A stretch of 64,000 nt of DNA. Origin: Pseudoalteromonas byunsanensis (GTDB lineage Bacteria; Pseudomonadota; Gammaproteobacteria; Enterobacterales; Alteromonadaceae). Location of the stretch: NCBI RefSeq assembly GCF_001854475.1, contig NZ_MNAN01000026.1, positions 1 to 64,000 on the forward strand, read 5' to 3'. Below are positions 57,801 to 64,000 of this stretch, one piece after another. Position numbers and translations under genes: made by a program. Below the pieces are notes generated by a model that was given only the letters and a program-made list of their open reading frames with translations, was not told the DNA's origin and did no database searches. Each line of letters begins with the position of its first letter. Position 1 is the first letter of the stretch.

Positions 57801-60800
57801 CAAAAGGTTGGTCTGTATATCAATACTCAAGCGGTGAAACTGGACATCCCAGCCACTGGCACGGTTGTTGACTATATAAATTCGGTTAAGCAAAATCATT
57901 TACAGCTTGCGCAATACAGCCATAGCGCTCTAACTCTGGTACATGATTGCAGCGAGATTGAAAATGGCACCGAACTTTTTGATGCGCTATATGTTTTTGA
58001 AAACTATCCAACGGATCCATTAGATAGTACTGAGCATACACCGTTCAAGGTTACTCAGCAGTCCCATAAAGATGAGACACATTACCCAATTACCTTTGTA
58101 GTGGGCACAGGGCAACGTCTATCTCTGACGCTCGGATATGACATAAGCTTATTTAGCCATAGTACGGCCAAACAAAGCTTAGAAACAATACAATGGCTGC
58201 TAAGTGCCTTTGTTAGTTCACCACAAAGCCAGTTAAGCACGTTGCCACTCGTTGCTAATCATGATTGCTTTTTAGAGATAGATACGTTCAACCTAGGGAC
58301 TGAGAATAGCTCAGACTTTATGCCGTTCAGTACAGCAAAAACCTTACAACAAAGGTTTGCTGATATTGTTCAGCGCTACCCACATGCAAAAGCTTTAGAA
58401 TTTTATCGTGATGATCAATTACAGAGCATAAGTTACAAAATGCTTGATCAAGAGGCGACAAACCTGGCTTGTTATCTCAAAGCACAATTGGTAAATAGCA
58501 AATCTCATCAGCCAATTTTAGGGGTGTGTTTAGCGCCAAGTTTTGATTTGGTCACGGCTATATTGGCATGTTTAAAGTTGGGGGCAGCATATTTACCCAT
58601 TTCACCGCAGCTGCCATCTGAACGTCGCCATTATATGATTTCAGATGCCAATGTGTCTGCCCTCATTACCGATAAAAACGGCTGGCAAGGGGCACTGCCT
58701 GAATGTCAGTGCTTTGATATGCAGGCTATAAATACAGAGAATTTAGCGAGCGCAGAGTTGCTTGAGGCAACACATCACAATCAGCAACTGTGTTATGTCA
58801 TTTATACCTCGGGTACTACAGGTGTGCCCAAGGGAGTGATGGTAGAGCAGCGAAGTGTGATTAATTACGTGTCATTTTTAAGTCAATGTTATGACATTAC
58901 AGCGCAGGATAACTATCTGCAATTCGCCAGTTGTAGCTTTGACGTATTTGCCGAAGAAGTATTTTGTACGCTCCTTAATGGGGCCACTTTGGTTATGAGT
59001 GACTCTAATCAATTGCTATCTGCCAGAGGTTTGGCACAGGTAGCCAAACGCTGTGCTTTGACGCTTATGAGTTTGCCTACTGCATATTGGCATCAACTTG
59101 CACTTGAACAGGTTGAATTCGGACCACAACTGCGGATGATCACCATCGGTGGGGAGCAAATGCAATTATCTGCTTTGTCATCTTGGCAACGCAATTATGG
59201 CAGTCAAATTCGGTTGATTAATGCTTATGGCCCGACGGAAGCGACAATATCAGCGACTTTACAAGATGTAACTCATCACCACGAAGGAGACATCTGTATT
59301 GGCAGACCGGTTGCCCAAGTGCAGTTGGCGGTACTAGATAGGCATTTGAGAGCCTTACCTGATTACATTGCGGGCGAACTTCACATCAGTGGCCATGCAT
59401 TGGCTCGTGGTTATTTGGGGGATACTGAAAAAACAAATCGTGCTTTTGTTGTTCTACCTTATTCTAACAAAAGGCTATATAAAACTGGCGATAAAGTGCG
59501 TTTAAACGAAAGGCGTGAGATTGTCTTTATTGGCCGGTTGGATGAACAGGTTAAGATCAGGGGTTATCGTGTCGAACTGGCTGAGGTAGAGAGAAATCTG
59601 CTGTTGGATGACAAAGTGACAGCGTGCGCCGTGGTGATACGTGAGGATGTGTCAGACTCTAAGCAATTAGTGGCGTTTTTGGTAACCCATGTGCCCGTAA
59701 GTGACGCGCAGATCTGTTCTGCACTGGCTTGTAAGGTGCCAGATTACATGGTGCCCCAACACATTATTTTCGTGAATGAGTTGCCTTTAACGACCAATGG
59801 TAAAGTTGATCGTAAGTCCTTGGTCGCACAGGCCAGCAAATTACAGCTACATCAAGAAGCTACCGGCGCTGAAGTACATACTCCGCTACAAAGTGCATTA
59901 TCAAGCCAGCTTAAAGCTTTGCTAAATCTAGATCATATCGCCTTAGACGATGATATATTCACTCTAGGTGTCCATTCTTTGCTGGCGATGCGTTTGGTGG
60001 GTCAGCTAAGTCATAGTCTCAACTTGTCCGTGCCAATTGATTTTGTGTTCCAACATCGCAGTATCAGAGCACTTAGTGAGGCAATTGAGTTACTTTCGCA
60101 GACAAAAGCTCAAGGCAATGAGCCATTACCACTCACATCATTACTATGTTTACAAACAGGGCAAGCGGGATATGCGCCTATCGTATTAATAGCTGGTGCT
60201 GGTGGCTTACTCATCGCATTTCAAGCGTTGGTACAAAATATCGATGAACGGATCCCCGTTTATGGGCTACAGCCTGATGAGATAGCCTATGAACATCGCA
60301 TTACAGCTTCAATTTACGCCACTGCCGAGCACTATTTAGAAGCGATCAATCAAGCCGGACTATCAGAGCAGATACATTTGGTCGGGCATTCATTTGGTAG
60401 CTTTATTGCTTATGAAATGGCGAAAAGTCTACATCGAAATCACGCTCAGAGCGTCACTCTAACTGTTTTGGATACTCCCGTGCCCAGACAACAGCCAGAG
60501 CTGGTTGATGATAAACAGTGTGCGCTGTTTATCCTTGAAAACTTTAGTCAATTCTTTTCGCTACAGGTAACGCAAGAGCAGTTTTTGCACTACCAGTCGT
60601 TAGACTCACAGCAACAACTCCAATGGCTTAGCGATTATTTATCTCAATATGGTTATCGGTTTTCAGTTGAACAATTAGATAGATTCAAATGTGTGTTTAA
60701 CGCTCAGGTAAACGCGCCAGTACAGTTGGGCAATTTGCCTTGCGATATACCGACATTGGTTATCAAGGCCAGCCAAACATCAAGCTTTGACGGAGAGCCA

Positions 60801-60941
60801 TTAAGCTCTGACTTGGGGTGGGCTCGACTTTGTAATCAATTGCAAGGGGTTGAATTGTCAGGTAATCATTTAACAATACTTCAACACGGCAATGCCCGTG
60901 AGGTTGCTCTGCTATTGGAAAAGAATTATGTACTCAATTAA
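48861..60941 (+). CDS. NRPS synthetase 3: Thr, D-Leu, basic residue, thioesterase
   Basis: The 4026-aa protein has a TubC-type docking domain (about 1-60), C (HHIISDG near 213), A (code DFWNIGMVHK, threonine), PCP (Ser1097), C (HHIASDA near 1290), A (code DAWLLGNVVK, leucine), PCP of the GGDS type (Ser2175), epimerase (about 2230-2670; HHLLIDGVSW near 2357, EGHGRE, VGWLTSLFP), C (HHLIMDG near 2833, expected to accept a D-residue donor), A (about 3154-3654; code DVESTGAISK, no clear match), PCP (Ser3706, in LGVHSLL) and thioesterase (Ser3844 in GHSFGS, His in GNHLTIL). It completes and releases the lipopeptide by hydrolysis or ring closure. Glu at code position 3 suggests a basic side chain (Lys, Orn, Arg or Dab) for the last residue, by analogy with lysine code DAESIGSVAK. 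The stop is 59 bp before the dioxygenase gene. Confidence 0.92.
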   Translation: MNEQTLLIENLIGEALAAGITLYEKNGGLAFKQNGDFPDDLKSRIIANKAQVIEYFVQQKFTQDDSKTNSKELLAVSHTSPVPLSFAQEGLWFIEQLQGSKQYYMPIQFKLYGDIDVSIFEQTIADIISRHELLRTQFIADEQGIPKQHIQASISTPFTWINANEFSPSIRAQEIKRSLLHHQEQAFDLNHGPLLRVLLVSDANEHWLAFNMHHIISDGASLARLVMEIETIYSARIAGIEPSLPELSIQYADYALWQRDTLNSEYLADATNYWQNQLADLEPIQSLPTDRPRPAVQALAGQVFRQQLSLASKHRLLEQSAKQNVTPFMWVLSCFMLFIGRLNQTDKVLVGTPVLGRIHPKLEPLIGLFVNTIVIPAQLEDDSKFDDWLQKQKEQILQAFEYQNMPFDKLVDALNCKRDLSHHPLVQILFTLEHAEQGAFNLPGLSIEEAGAQKVECAIKCDLELNVQLNAQGVLLNWKFDSALYDLATIQNWADSFALLLEHVSEYANTMCARIPMVTVQQQRALLAQPQCSNVIWPQDANLVTVFEHQVESFAQRIALTDENSILSYKALNLRANQLAHILLAQGVSKEQLIPVSVGRSVDLVVTLLAILKAGCAYVPIDPDYPQDRIDYIINDVNSTNQSGSLFVCDGQNYQRFESLADNVININDSEIYSACEDTSNPNLDIRPEHLAYMIYTSGTTGRPKGVQIEHRQVVRLLFTEPRLFDFNEHDVWTLFHSFCFDFSVWEMYGALLFGGRLVVLSSAQSKDSDEFAKLIIEQQVSVLNQTPSAFYVLQNSMLALDESQLAQNCIRYVIFGGEALAPAKLAPWAKRFTDCALINMYGITETTVHVTYKRITDHEISQGASNIGHPIPTTSCYVLDKQQQLLPPGAVGELYVGGDGVCRGYWQRDDLNTERFIADPFATTGKLYKTGDLVRYLSSGELLYISRIDDQVKVRGYRIELGEIENQLRAHPWLDEVVVLLNRDETLGARICAFVVVCDQAQFDDLTSQAQQYLRQTLPEFMLPSCVIAVSQMPLTVNGKVDKKALLALDETGSLSDEFTEPTTPIEKLIADCFSEVLQVPKVGRDCHFFRLGGHSLLATQVVTKLREHAKLNITLKDLFQQPKVKSLAVLAQNNQAQRHHSQDILPVPRTDQTVLPLSFAQQRLWSIDQIQQGSLEYHMSAAFALKGMLNIDAFTQAWQAIVARHEVLRTCIVKNHDAKPVQKINEVRCDIVNYVDGSALSEEQKSRLWLKVLRDDRQTPFKLDSDLMIRVVLVKWHCDDHRLLVNMHHIASDAKSLDILVTEFTQFYHHYAHTQALPESLRNPLPIQYADYTLWQRKTLNGESLEQHKAFWLEHLSGAPPLHQLSLDKPRTKQLSLQGAHVTQRFSKATSEAIRAHCQRLDITTFTWLHSAYSLLIARFSNSLDVVIGSPFSGRSHSVLESLIGFFVNTLPIRAVLTEQMSFEGLLLQQKKVLQEIHQHQHMPFEQIVEQLKLSRDLSHQSVFQLTFSLNPQIDTRLKLAGLDTCAIETLSQQVKFDIELSCTEELNAQGQPHMRFTWAYNSQLFNEQTISAMANAFAVLVEHIVQAPNRNVLELPLLTKEQIPSHILHGKYTEGAHAQTVIDQIASIACSDESKDSTALVEPNNTQTATYQWLEQHSTELAKYLLAKGLLAEQCVMVSMASGIDLVVSMLAVLKAGGCYVPVDPDYPQARIDFIASDCKAKWLITRSDSLDKLSSLAQAGCQVLCIDDYHLEHDIIIASKEVKSLPVVTSEQLAYVIYTSGTTGNPKGVMIPHHGLMNLCLWHRRAFNVSEQCVASQTANIAFDAAAWEIWPYLSSGAAIITIARDTLNSPSALSRVLTGHKVTHCFLATPIAEIMLADKQFDPQHLHYLLVGGDKLSQVDVSNHPFVIVNNYGPTESSVVATSGVVTNKEQTPDIGSPIDNTSLYILDSLQQPVPKGMVGELYVAGEGLARGYLYQEQLTQQRFVTLKCQQGKAVRAYQTGDLVRCINNDTIAYIGRNDEQVKLRGYRIELAEIEQVLLSHSSVDECVVQVNSSAKNVKQLIAFIVADSSTKQSVQEAVIQLIAHKLPVYMHPNRYVFLEQLPLTVHGKIDHRALNELALEGESNSQIRRGDDIEVQGTTQALLLRIYREVLNNDAFLASDDFFAHGGDSILSIQIASRARAIGFSISVADVFNYSSVEVLAKQVQDLGSYQSLFMPTPPHVGQFKALPIQQWFFEQQFAQPTHWNQALMLSLNKSLSLHHMAEAILSIIAQHEGLRIVTNGSQLEVVDKLAIDDVLEHIDLSDDADWRTELTKKAQQIQSSFAFSRTSLFRVCYIKTPIAESTNRLLLVAHHLLIDGVSWRIVLEDMQHACGNVVRGKAPEFPEHSTNLNLISDFFVAQGQAKIHLDKWQKLAQRAKSTSVLPLQATRKTLNPDPVNHKITCAATLTKALLKDANHAYGTGVQALLLSALQWTMMHLYQTKSQVIMLEGHGRELLQQQFANDRSVGWLTSLFPLHLFSNVANLTEVISNVKEQLASTTNIASSYGALRYNHPSKAVRDSLHIDTQDKLFFNYLGQLDGALNNAGLIADATESVGQLHSKYNQLYYGLQITASVSDAQLTLLFDFDRHRLSENHVVAFAQYFAQSLQDVVSHCMEQTQRHYIPSDFSLLKGVSRLQLQNVVAPFAKQNIEDIYPLSMLQQGMWLHSQRHSQNSSPYLEQAVMKFEGELDIEAFAYAWQQVIATHSILRSAFVNGIEEPLQVVIEKCELPFQVDELLLKKLSHEQITAYIDSLASQEIDAGIDLTCAPCMRLRLVPLTENQYGFIWTYHHLIMDGWSLPILFANLMSLYNARISGKALQISPDNYRDYIAYLLNTGDGGEQAFWRKYLWDAKEPTLLSAHIATPANSSQQHIKELEIELDPRQCEQLREFAQTHGFTLNHVLQAVWGYWLSVCCDKDYALFGQTISGRPSDLTNVEQKVGLYINTQAVKLDIPATGTVVDYINSVKQNHLQLAQYSHSALTLVHDCSEIENGTELFDALYVFENYPTDPLDSTEHTPFKVTQQSHKDETHYPITFVVGTGQRLSLTLGYDISLFSHSTAKQSLETIQWLLSAFVSSPQSQLSTLPLVANHDCFLEIDTFNLGTENSSDFMPFSTAKTLQQRFADIVQRYPHAKALEFYRDDQLQSISYKMLDQEATNLACYLKAQLVNSKSHQPILGVCLAPSFDLVTAILACLKLGAAYLPISPQLPSERRHYMISDANVSALITDKNGWQGALPECQCFDMQAINTENLASAELLEATHHNQQLCYVIYTSGTTGVPKGVMVEQRSVINYVSFLSQCYDITAQDNYLQFASCSFDVFAEEVFCTLLNGATLVMSDSNQLLSARGLAQVAKRCALTLMSLPTAYWHQLALEQVEFGPQLRMITIGGEQMQLSALSSWQRNYGSQIRLINAYGPTEATISATLQDVTHHHEGDICIGRPVAQVQLAVLDRHLRALPDYIAGELHISGHALARGYLGDTEKTNRAFVVLPYSNKRLYKTGDKVRLNERREIVFIGRLDEQVKIRGYRVELAEVERNLLLDDKVTACAVVIREDVSDSKQLVAFLVTHVPVSDAQICSALACKVPDYMVPQHIIFVNELPLTTNGKVDRKSLVAQASKLQLHQEATGAEVHTPLQSALSSQLKALLNLDHIALDDDIFTLGVHSLLAMRLVGQLSHSLNLSVPIDFVFQHRSIRALSEAIELLSQTKAQGNEPLPLTSLLCLQTGQAGYAPIVLIAGAGGLLIAFQALVQNIDERIPVYGLQPDEIAYEHRITASIYATAEHYLEAINQAGLSEQIHLVGHSFGSFIAYEMAKSLHRNHAQSVTLTVLDTPVPRQQPELVDDKQCALFILENFSQFFSLQVTQEQFLHYQSLDSQQQLQWLSDYLSQYGYRFSVEQLDRFKCVFNAQVNAPVQLGNLPCDIPTLVIKASQTSSFDGEPLSSDLGWARLCNQLQGVELSGNHLTILQHGNAREVALLLEKNYVLN

Positions 60942-61000
60942 CAAGTGTAAAAATTATGTTCTACAGTGTAGGCCTTATCTAACAAAAGGATGGGATTAAA

Positions 61001-61963
61001 ATGGATCAATTACTATCAGTAAAGATGGGTAGAAGCTCTGGGGTTATCGATCATCGGATCCATGACCTATCGTCACAAAAGCAAAGTGGTTTAGCTTGGG
61101 TTAAGGACCATGTTGAACAGATTAATCAATGGGTAAACTCGGATGGTTTTGCGCTGCTAAGAGGGTTGAACATTGTTAGTAGCAACCAATTTAGTACCAT
61201 ATTAGAGACTATTTTTGGTGAGCCTTTGAGTCAGTATGTGTATCGCTCATCACCTCGTACTGCAATGAGAAACAATATTTACACTACGACTGAGTATCAC
61301 GCCGATCAGGTGATCTTGCAGCACAATGAAAATGCCTATTCTAATCGTTGGCCAATGCGAATGGGGTTTTTCTGTGTTGTACCAGCGAAAACAGGGGGTG
61401 ACACACCTTTGGCAGATAGCCGAGTCGTATATCAAAACATTCCTAAGACCATCCGTGACAAGTTCGAGCAATTGGGTGTGATGTATGTTCGAAACTATGG
61501 AGAGATTGACTTGCCCTGGCAGGAGGTTTTTCAGACACAAAGCAAGGTGGAAGTAGAAGCTTACTGCAAGGAAAATGAAATAGAGTTTGAATGGGATGGA
61601 GAAAGATTACAAACACGCCAACTTCGCCCTGCTGTAGCGATTCACCCTCAAACCGGTGAAAAGGTCTGGTTCAATCAGGCGCATCTATTTCACAGCTCTA
61701 GCATTGATGGCCAAATGCCCGACTTAATGCGCTCAAGTATAGGTGAGCACAAGCTACCTAGAAATGCCTATTACGGAGATGGTAGCCCAATCGCTGATGA
61801 AGACATCCAAGTGATTAACCAAGTTTATAAAGAAGCTACATTCTCATATTCATGGCAAAGAAATGACATCTTACTGTTAGATAACATGTTGTATACGCAT
61901 GGTAGGCAGGCATACAGCGGTGTGAGAAAGGTACTAGTAGGTATGGCAAAAATTGTTGGTTAA
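61001..61963 (+). CDS. SyrP/AsnO-like Fe(II)/2-oxoglutarate dioxygenase
   Basis: The 320-aa protein is a TauD/TfdA-superfamily enzyme. Iron ligands are His108 and Glu110 in LQHNENAY and a distal His300 in YTHGRQAY with Arg302 placed to bind 2-oxoglutarate. The YRSSPRT, TEYHADQ and GGDTPLADSR segments match the clade found beside NRPS genes, such as SyrP, which hydroxylates the beta carbon of carrier-bound aspartate; the HxE motif is also that of AsnO, which hydroxylates asparagine. The upstream synthetases include one predicted Asp and two Asn modules, so one of these residues is the likely substrate. It directly follows synthetase 3 in the same direction, 59 bp after its stop, and is probably in the same transcript. 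Ribosome site AAAAGGATGGG is good. Confidence 0.85.
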   Translation: MDQLLSVKMGRSSGVIDHRIHDLSSQKQSGLAWVKDHVEQINQWVNSDGFALLRGLNIVSSNQFSTILETIFGEPLSQYVYRSSPRTAMRNNIYTTTEYHADQVILQHNENAYSNRWPMRMGFFCVVPAKTGGDTPLADSRVVYQNIPKTIRDKFEQLGVMYVRNYGEIDLPWQEVFQTQSKVEVEAYCKENEIEFEWDGERLQTRQLRPAVAIHPQTGEKVWFNQAHLFHSSSIDGQMPDLMRSSIGEHKLPRNAYYGDGSPIADEDIQVINQVYKEATFSYSWQRNDILLLDNMLYTHGRQAYSGVRKVLVGMAKIVG

Positions 61964-62077
61964 ATATTCGCGCATAGATTTAACGCGTGTTCTGCTTGTT
62001 CACTCAAGCTAGGTTAGGTTTTGTTAGTAGTTTTGTGGTTAGCAAAGAATAAATATTCATTGAAGGAAACTAAAGAA

Positions 62078-63445
62078 ATGAAACGGCTAATGCATTCACG
62101 ATTTAAAATTATGGTTCTGTGTTTTATCAGCTTGATCCTGGCATCTTGTTTACAAAAAAAGAGTGTGGCAAAAAACACCACAATTACAGCCAGTCAGATA
62201 GAAATGATTGAGACAACCGTAAATGATTATTGTAATAAGATGGTCTTTTTCGGAACCATCTATGTTACCGCAGCTGATCAAGTTGTCTATGAGGCAAATT
62301 GTGGACCACAAAACATGCAGTATGAGGTTGATAACACAATAAAATCTAAATACCGCATAGGCTCTAATACCAAAGCTTTCGCCGCAGCAATTTTGATGCG
62401 GATGCTCGAAGGCAAAGATTTACGTACACAGACGATTGGTGATTATTTACCTTGGTTTCCTAAAAACCAATGTGCTGACGTATCTGTACATCACTTGCTG
62501 ACGATGTCATCAGGCATTGATAACTACAGTGACAATGAACAGGTTTATGACAACTATGGTTGGCGACCATTTCTATATGATAAAACCACTGATTTAAATG
62601 GCCCTGAAGGCTTTAGTAACCGCTTTTGTACATGTACAGAGCAAGGTGATGCGCCTTCATTTACACCCGGTTCTCAGTATCAGTACAGCAACTGTAATTA
62701 TTATTTGATAGGGAACATCATTGAACAGTTGGCTGCAGGTCAACAAGGTGACATCAATCGCGAGTTCTGGTTCGAGAACATCCTTAAGGAGCAGATCCTA
62801 GACCCTTTAAATATGACTGACAGTGGCTCATTCAGCGCGATAGGTATCTACAAAAACATGACGACGGGTTATATCTATAAAGGTAATCAATACTTGCCAT
62901 TGGCAAATGGTCGACCCCCAGAAATTGGAGGACCTGCGCCGTATGAAGATATTTTAGTTAACCCTTACAGTAATCCGCTGGTGTTGTATTCAGCTGGTGA
63001 GATGTATTCAACGGTTGAAGATATGCATAAGTGGGATCAGGGCTTGTATGGTACCCAAGTCTTGGACGATGTACAAAAGCTAGCTGCATTCGCGCCTTAT
63101 TCAAATACTGGTAGTACAGAGTCGTGTGAATACTACGGTTATGGCTGGTTTGTCACTTTTATCGACCCGAATCAATACGGAAAGGTATCGGATTGTCCAC
63201 AAAATCCAACTGATACCAACTTAAGAAAATACGAAAAATTCTTACAGTATTCAGGAAGCTACCCATATTCATGGGTGACTAGTTTTAATCGACTGTTAGA
63301 GCGCGACCAATCAGTCATGGTATTTAGCAATTATGTTAAAACCGGTACTGAGTCAGACTGTATTTCAAGTGAGATCAGAAACATCATTTTCTACAGCGAT
63401 AGTCACCGTACCACGGCCTGTCAGGGCGTATTAGATGAAGCATGA
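62078..63445 (+). CDS. Serine beta-lactamase-fold lipoprotein hydrolase
   Basis: The 455-aa protein is a class C beta-lactamase/S12 peptidase-like enzyme. A lipobox (LASC) follows the signal peptide, so the enzyme is anchored in the envelope. The catalytic SxxK is Ser96-Lys99 (SNTK) and the second motif is Tyr203-Ser204-Asn205 (YSN); the third is not obvious. The ATG at 62078 begins the signal peptide; a longer frame from 62021 has no signal. Eight or more Cys suggest disulfides. Its place after the synthetase and dioxygenase genes suggests processing, release or immunity for the lipopeptide, but sequence alone does not prove a link; a 114-bp gap precedes it. Confidence 0.8.
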   Translation: MKRLMHSRFKIMVLCFISLILASCLQKKSVAKNTTITASQIEMIETTVNDYCNKMVFFGTIYVTAADQVVYEANCGPQNMQYEVDNTIKSKYRIGSNTKAFAAAILMRMLEGKDLRTQTIGDYLPWFPKNQCADVSVHHLLTMSSGIDNYSDNEQVYDNYGWRPFLYDKTTDLNGPEGFSNRFCTCTEQGDAPSFTPGSQYQYSNCNYYLIGNIIEQLAAGQQGDINREFWFENILKEQILDPLNMTDSGSFSAIGIYKNMTTGYIYKGNQYLPLANGRPPEIGGPAPYEDILVNPYSNPLVLYSAGEMYSTVEDMHKWDQGLYGTQVLDDVQKLAAFAPYSNTGSTESCEYYGYGWFVTFIDPNQYGKVSDCPQNPTDTNLRKYEKFLQYSGSYPYSWVTSFNRLLERDQSVMVFSNYVKTGTESDCISSEIRNIIFYSDSHRTTACQGVLDEA

Positions 63446-63533
63446 TTTTTAATATTTTATGAAAAGGGAATAGCGCAGTTGTATTTCGTTTTCAAAACAT
63501 GTGCTCAGAAGTTTTTAGTACATACAAAGGATT

Positions 63534-63562
63534 ACTGTTCATATCTTGCTGGTATGAACAGT
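63534..63562. terminator. Inverted repeat in the gap after the hydrolase gene
   Basis: ACTGTTCATA (63534-63543) and TATGAACAGT (63553-63562) form a perfect 10-bp repeat with a 9-nt loop, 88 bp after the hydrolase stop. No T tract follows, so it may be a terminator or an operator for the next gene. Confidence 0.4.
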
Positions 63563-63655
63563 GAAAAAGGGCAAGCTAAAGACTAAGCTTAAACGGCTTT
63601 GACGTAGTTTGGTAAGTTTAACAACTGTTTAATTCTAACTCATAGAGGACTTAAT

Positions 63656-64000
63656 ATGACAGCGACAAAAACAGCAAAGGAAGAAAAGGCAAACGAGGTG
63701 AAGACCGAGCAGGACGCCAATCATGTCGAGGTTGAAAATCGTGAAGCCATTGCACAGCTAATTGTCGATAAGTATACCAAGTGGTCGTTTGGCAGCGGAT
63801 TGATCCCAATTCCAGCGGTCGACTTAGTCGCGTTGACAGGTATACAAATTAAGATGATCGGTGAAATAGCTAAGGTATATGGTCAATCGTATAGTGATAA
63901 CAAGCTACGCGGTACGATCAGTGCGGTTATTGGCGGTTCATTTCCACAAACACTCGGCGGCGCAGGTTTGAGCAGCTTTTTGAAAGCTGTACCAGTACTT
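63656..64000 (+). CDS. DUF697-like membrane protein, cut by window edge
   Basis: A frame opens at ATG 63656 behind AGAGGAC and runs to the window end without a stop (115 codons). The product begins with a charged, Lys/Glu-rich segment (about 1-28), then IAQLIVDKYTKWSFGSG, LIPIPAVDLVALTGIQIKMIGEIAKVYG and SAVIGGSFPQTLGG. The amphipathic-hydrophobic pattern with PIPAVD is typical of DUF697-type domains, which occur in small membrane-associated proteins. Its direction matches the upstream cluster but a repeat separates them, so cluster membership is doubtful. Confidence 0.65.
   Translation, partial: MTATKTAKEEKANEVKTEQDANHVEVENREAIAQLIVDKYTKWSFGSGLIPIPAVDLVALTGIQIKMIGEIAKVYGQSYSDNKLRGTISAVIGGSFPQTLGGAGLSSFLKAVPVL

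Noticed and set aside
29435..57899. Many antisense or shifted ORFs of 60-130 codons inside the synthetase genes
   Set aside because: They lie fully inside long genes with clear domains and have no ribosome site or family features.
28922..61963. Siderophore cluster
   Set aside because: A hydroxylated Asp could bind iron, but no ornithine hydroxylase, TonB receptor or Fur-like box was found in the window.
62078..63445. ClbP-type prodrug-activating peptidase
   Set aside because: No C-terminal membrane helices are seen, and the assembly line starts with a beta-amino fatty acid and Gly rather than acyl-D-Asn.

Overview
The window looks like chromosomal DNA of a marine gammaproteobacterium of the Alteromonadales, most likely Pseudoalteromonas. 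This is an inference from gene content and protein style (an AT-leaning genome, many lipoprotein peptidases, bioA divergent from bioBFCD, purEK, ybiT, an Alteromonadales-type Y1 transposase family). No rRNA, tRNA or CRISPR array was seen.

Region 1 (1-10 kb) is accessory: a Y1/RAYT-type transposase cut by the left edge, two N-terminal remnants of the same family, short tandem repeats, several secreted or lipoprotein genes of unknown role, an S9A prolyl oligopeptidase lipoprotein and a BAAT-type hydrolase.

Region 2 (10-28 kb) is mostly housekeeping. It holds a KamA-family radical SAM gene behind bioA, the divergent overlapping bioBFCD operon, a GNAT, a TetR regulator with a twin palindromic operator facing a tiny membrane protein, the ABC-F ATPase ybiT (apparently starting at AUU), purEK, a YeiH-type membrane protein, an S9 peptidase, a metallophosphatase and a Spo0M-like protein. 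Good Rho-independent terminators follow ybiT, purK and the S9 peptidase; another, with a possible small RNA, follows yeiH.

Region 3 (28.9-63.4 kb) is the highlight. Three giant co-directional genes (3342, 3302 and 4026 aa), 2 bp apart or overlapping by 1 bp, form a hybrid PKS-NRPS. The first protein has a fatty-acyl-AMP ligase, ACP, KS, cis-AT, ACP, class III aminotransferase, then C-A-PCP. This is the logic that makes beta-amino fatty acids in iturin/mycosubtilin, here with a built-in AT. Hand-read specificity codes give Gly; Asp, Asn, Asn; Thr, Leu (followed by an epimerase), and a last, probably basic residue. A C-terminal thioesterase releases the chain. The predicted product is a beta-amino-acyl heptapeptide, possibly macrocyclic: beta-amino-FA-Gly-Asp-Asn-Asn-Thr-D-Leu-(Lys/Orn/Arg-like). 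The second and third proteins start with TubC-type docking domains, and the first and second end in matching short acidic tails (TEMDL and QEMFL). A SyrP/AsnO-like Fe(II)/2-oxoglutarate dioxygenase and a lipoprotein serine beta-lactamase-like hydrolase follow and probably tailor or handle the peptide. No transporter, regulator or phosphopantetheinyl transferase for the cluster is visible here. The window ends inside a DUF697-like gene.
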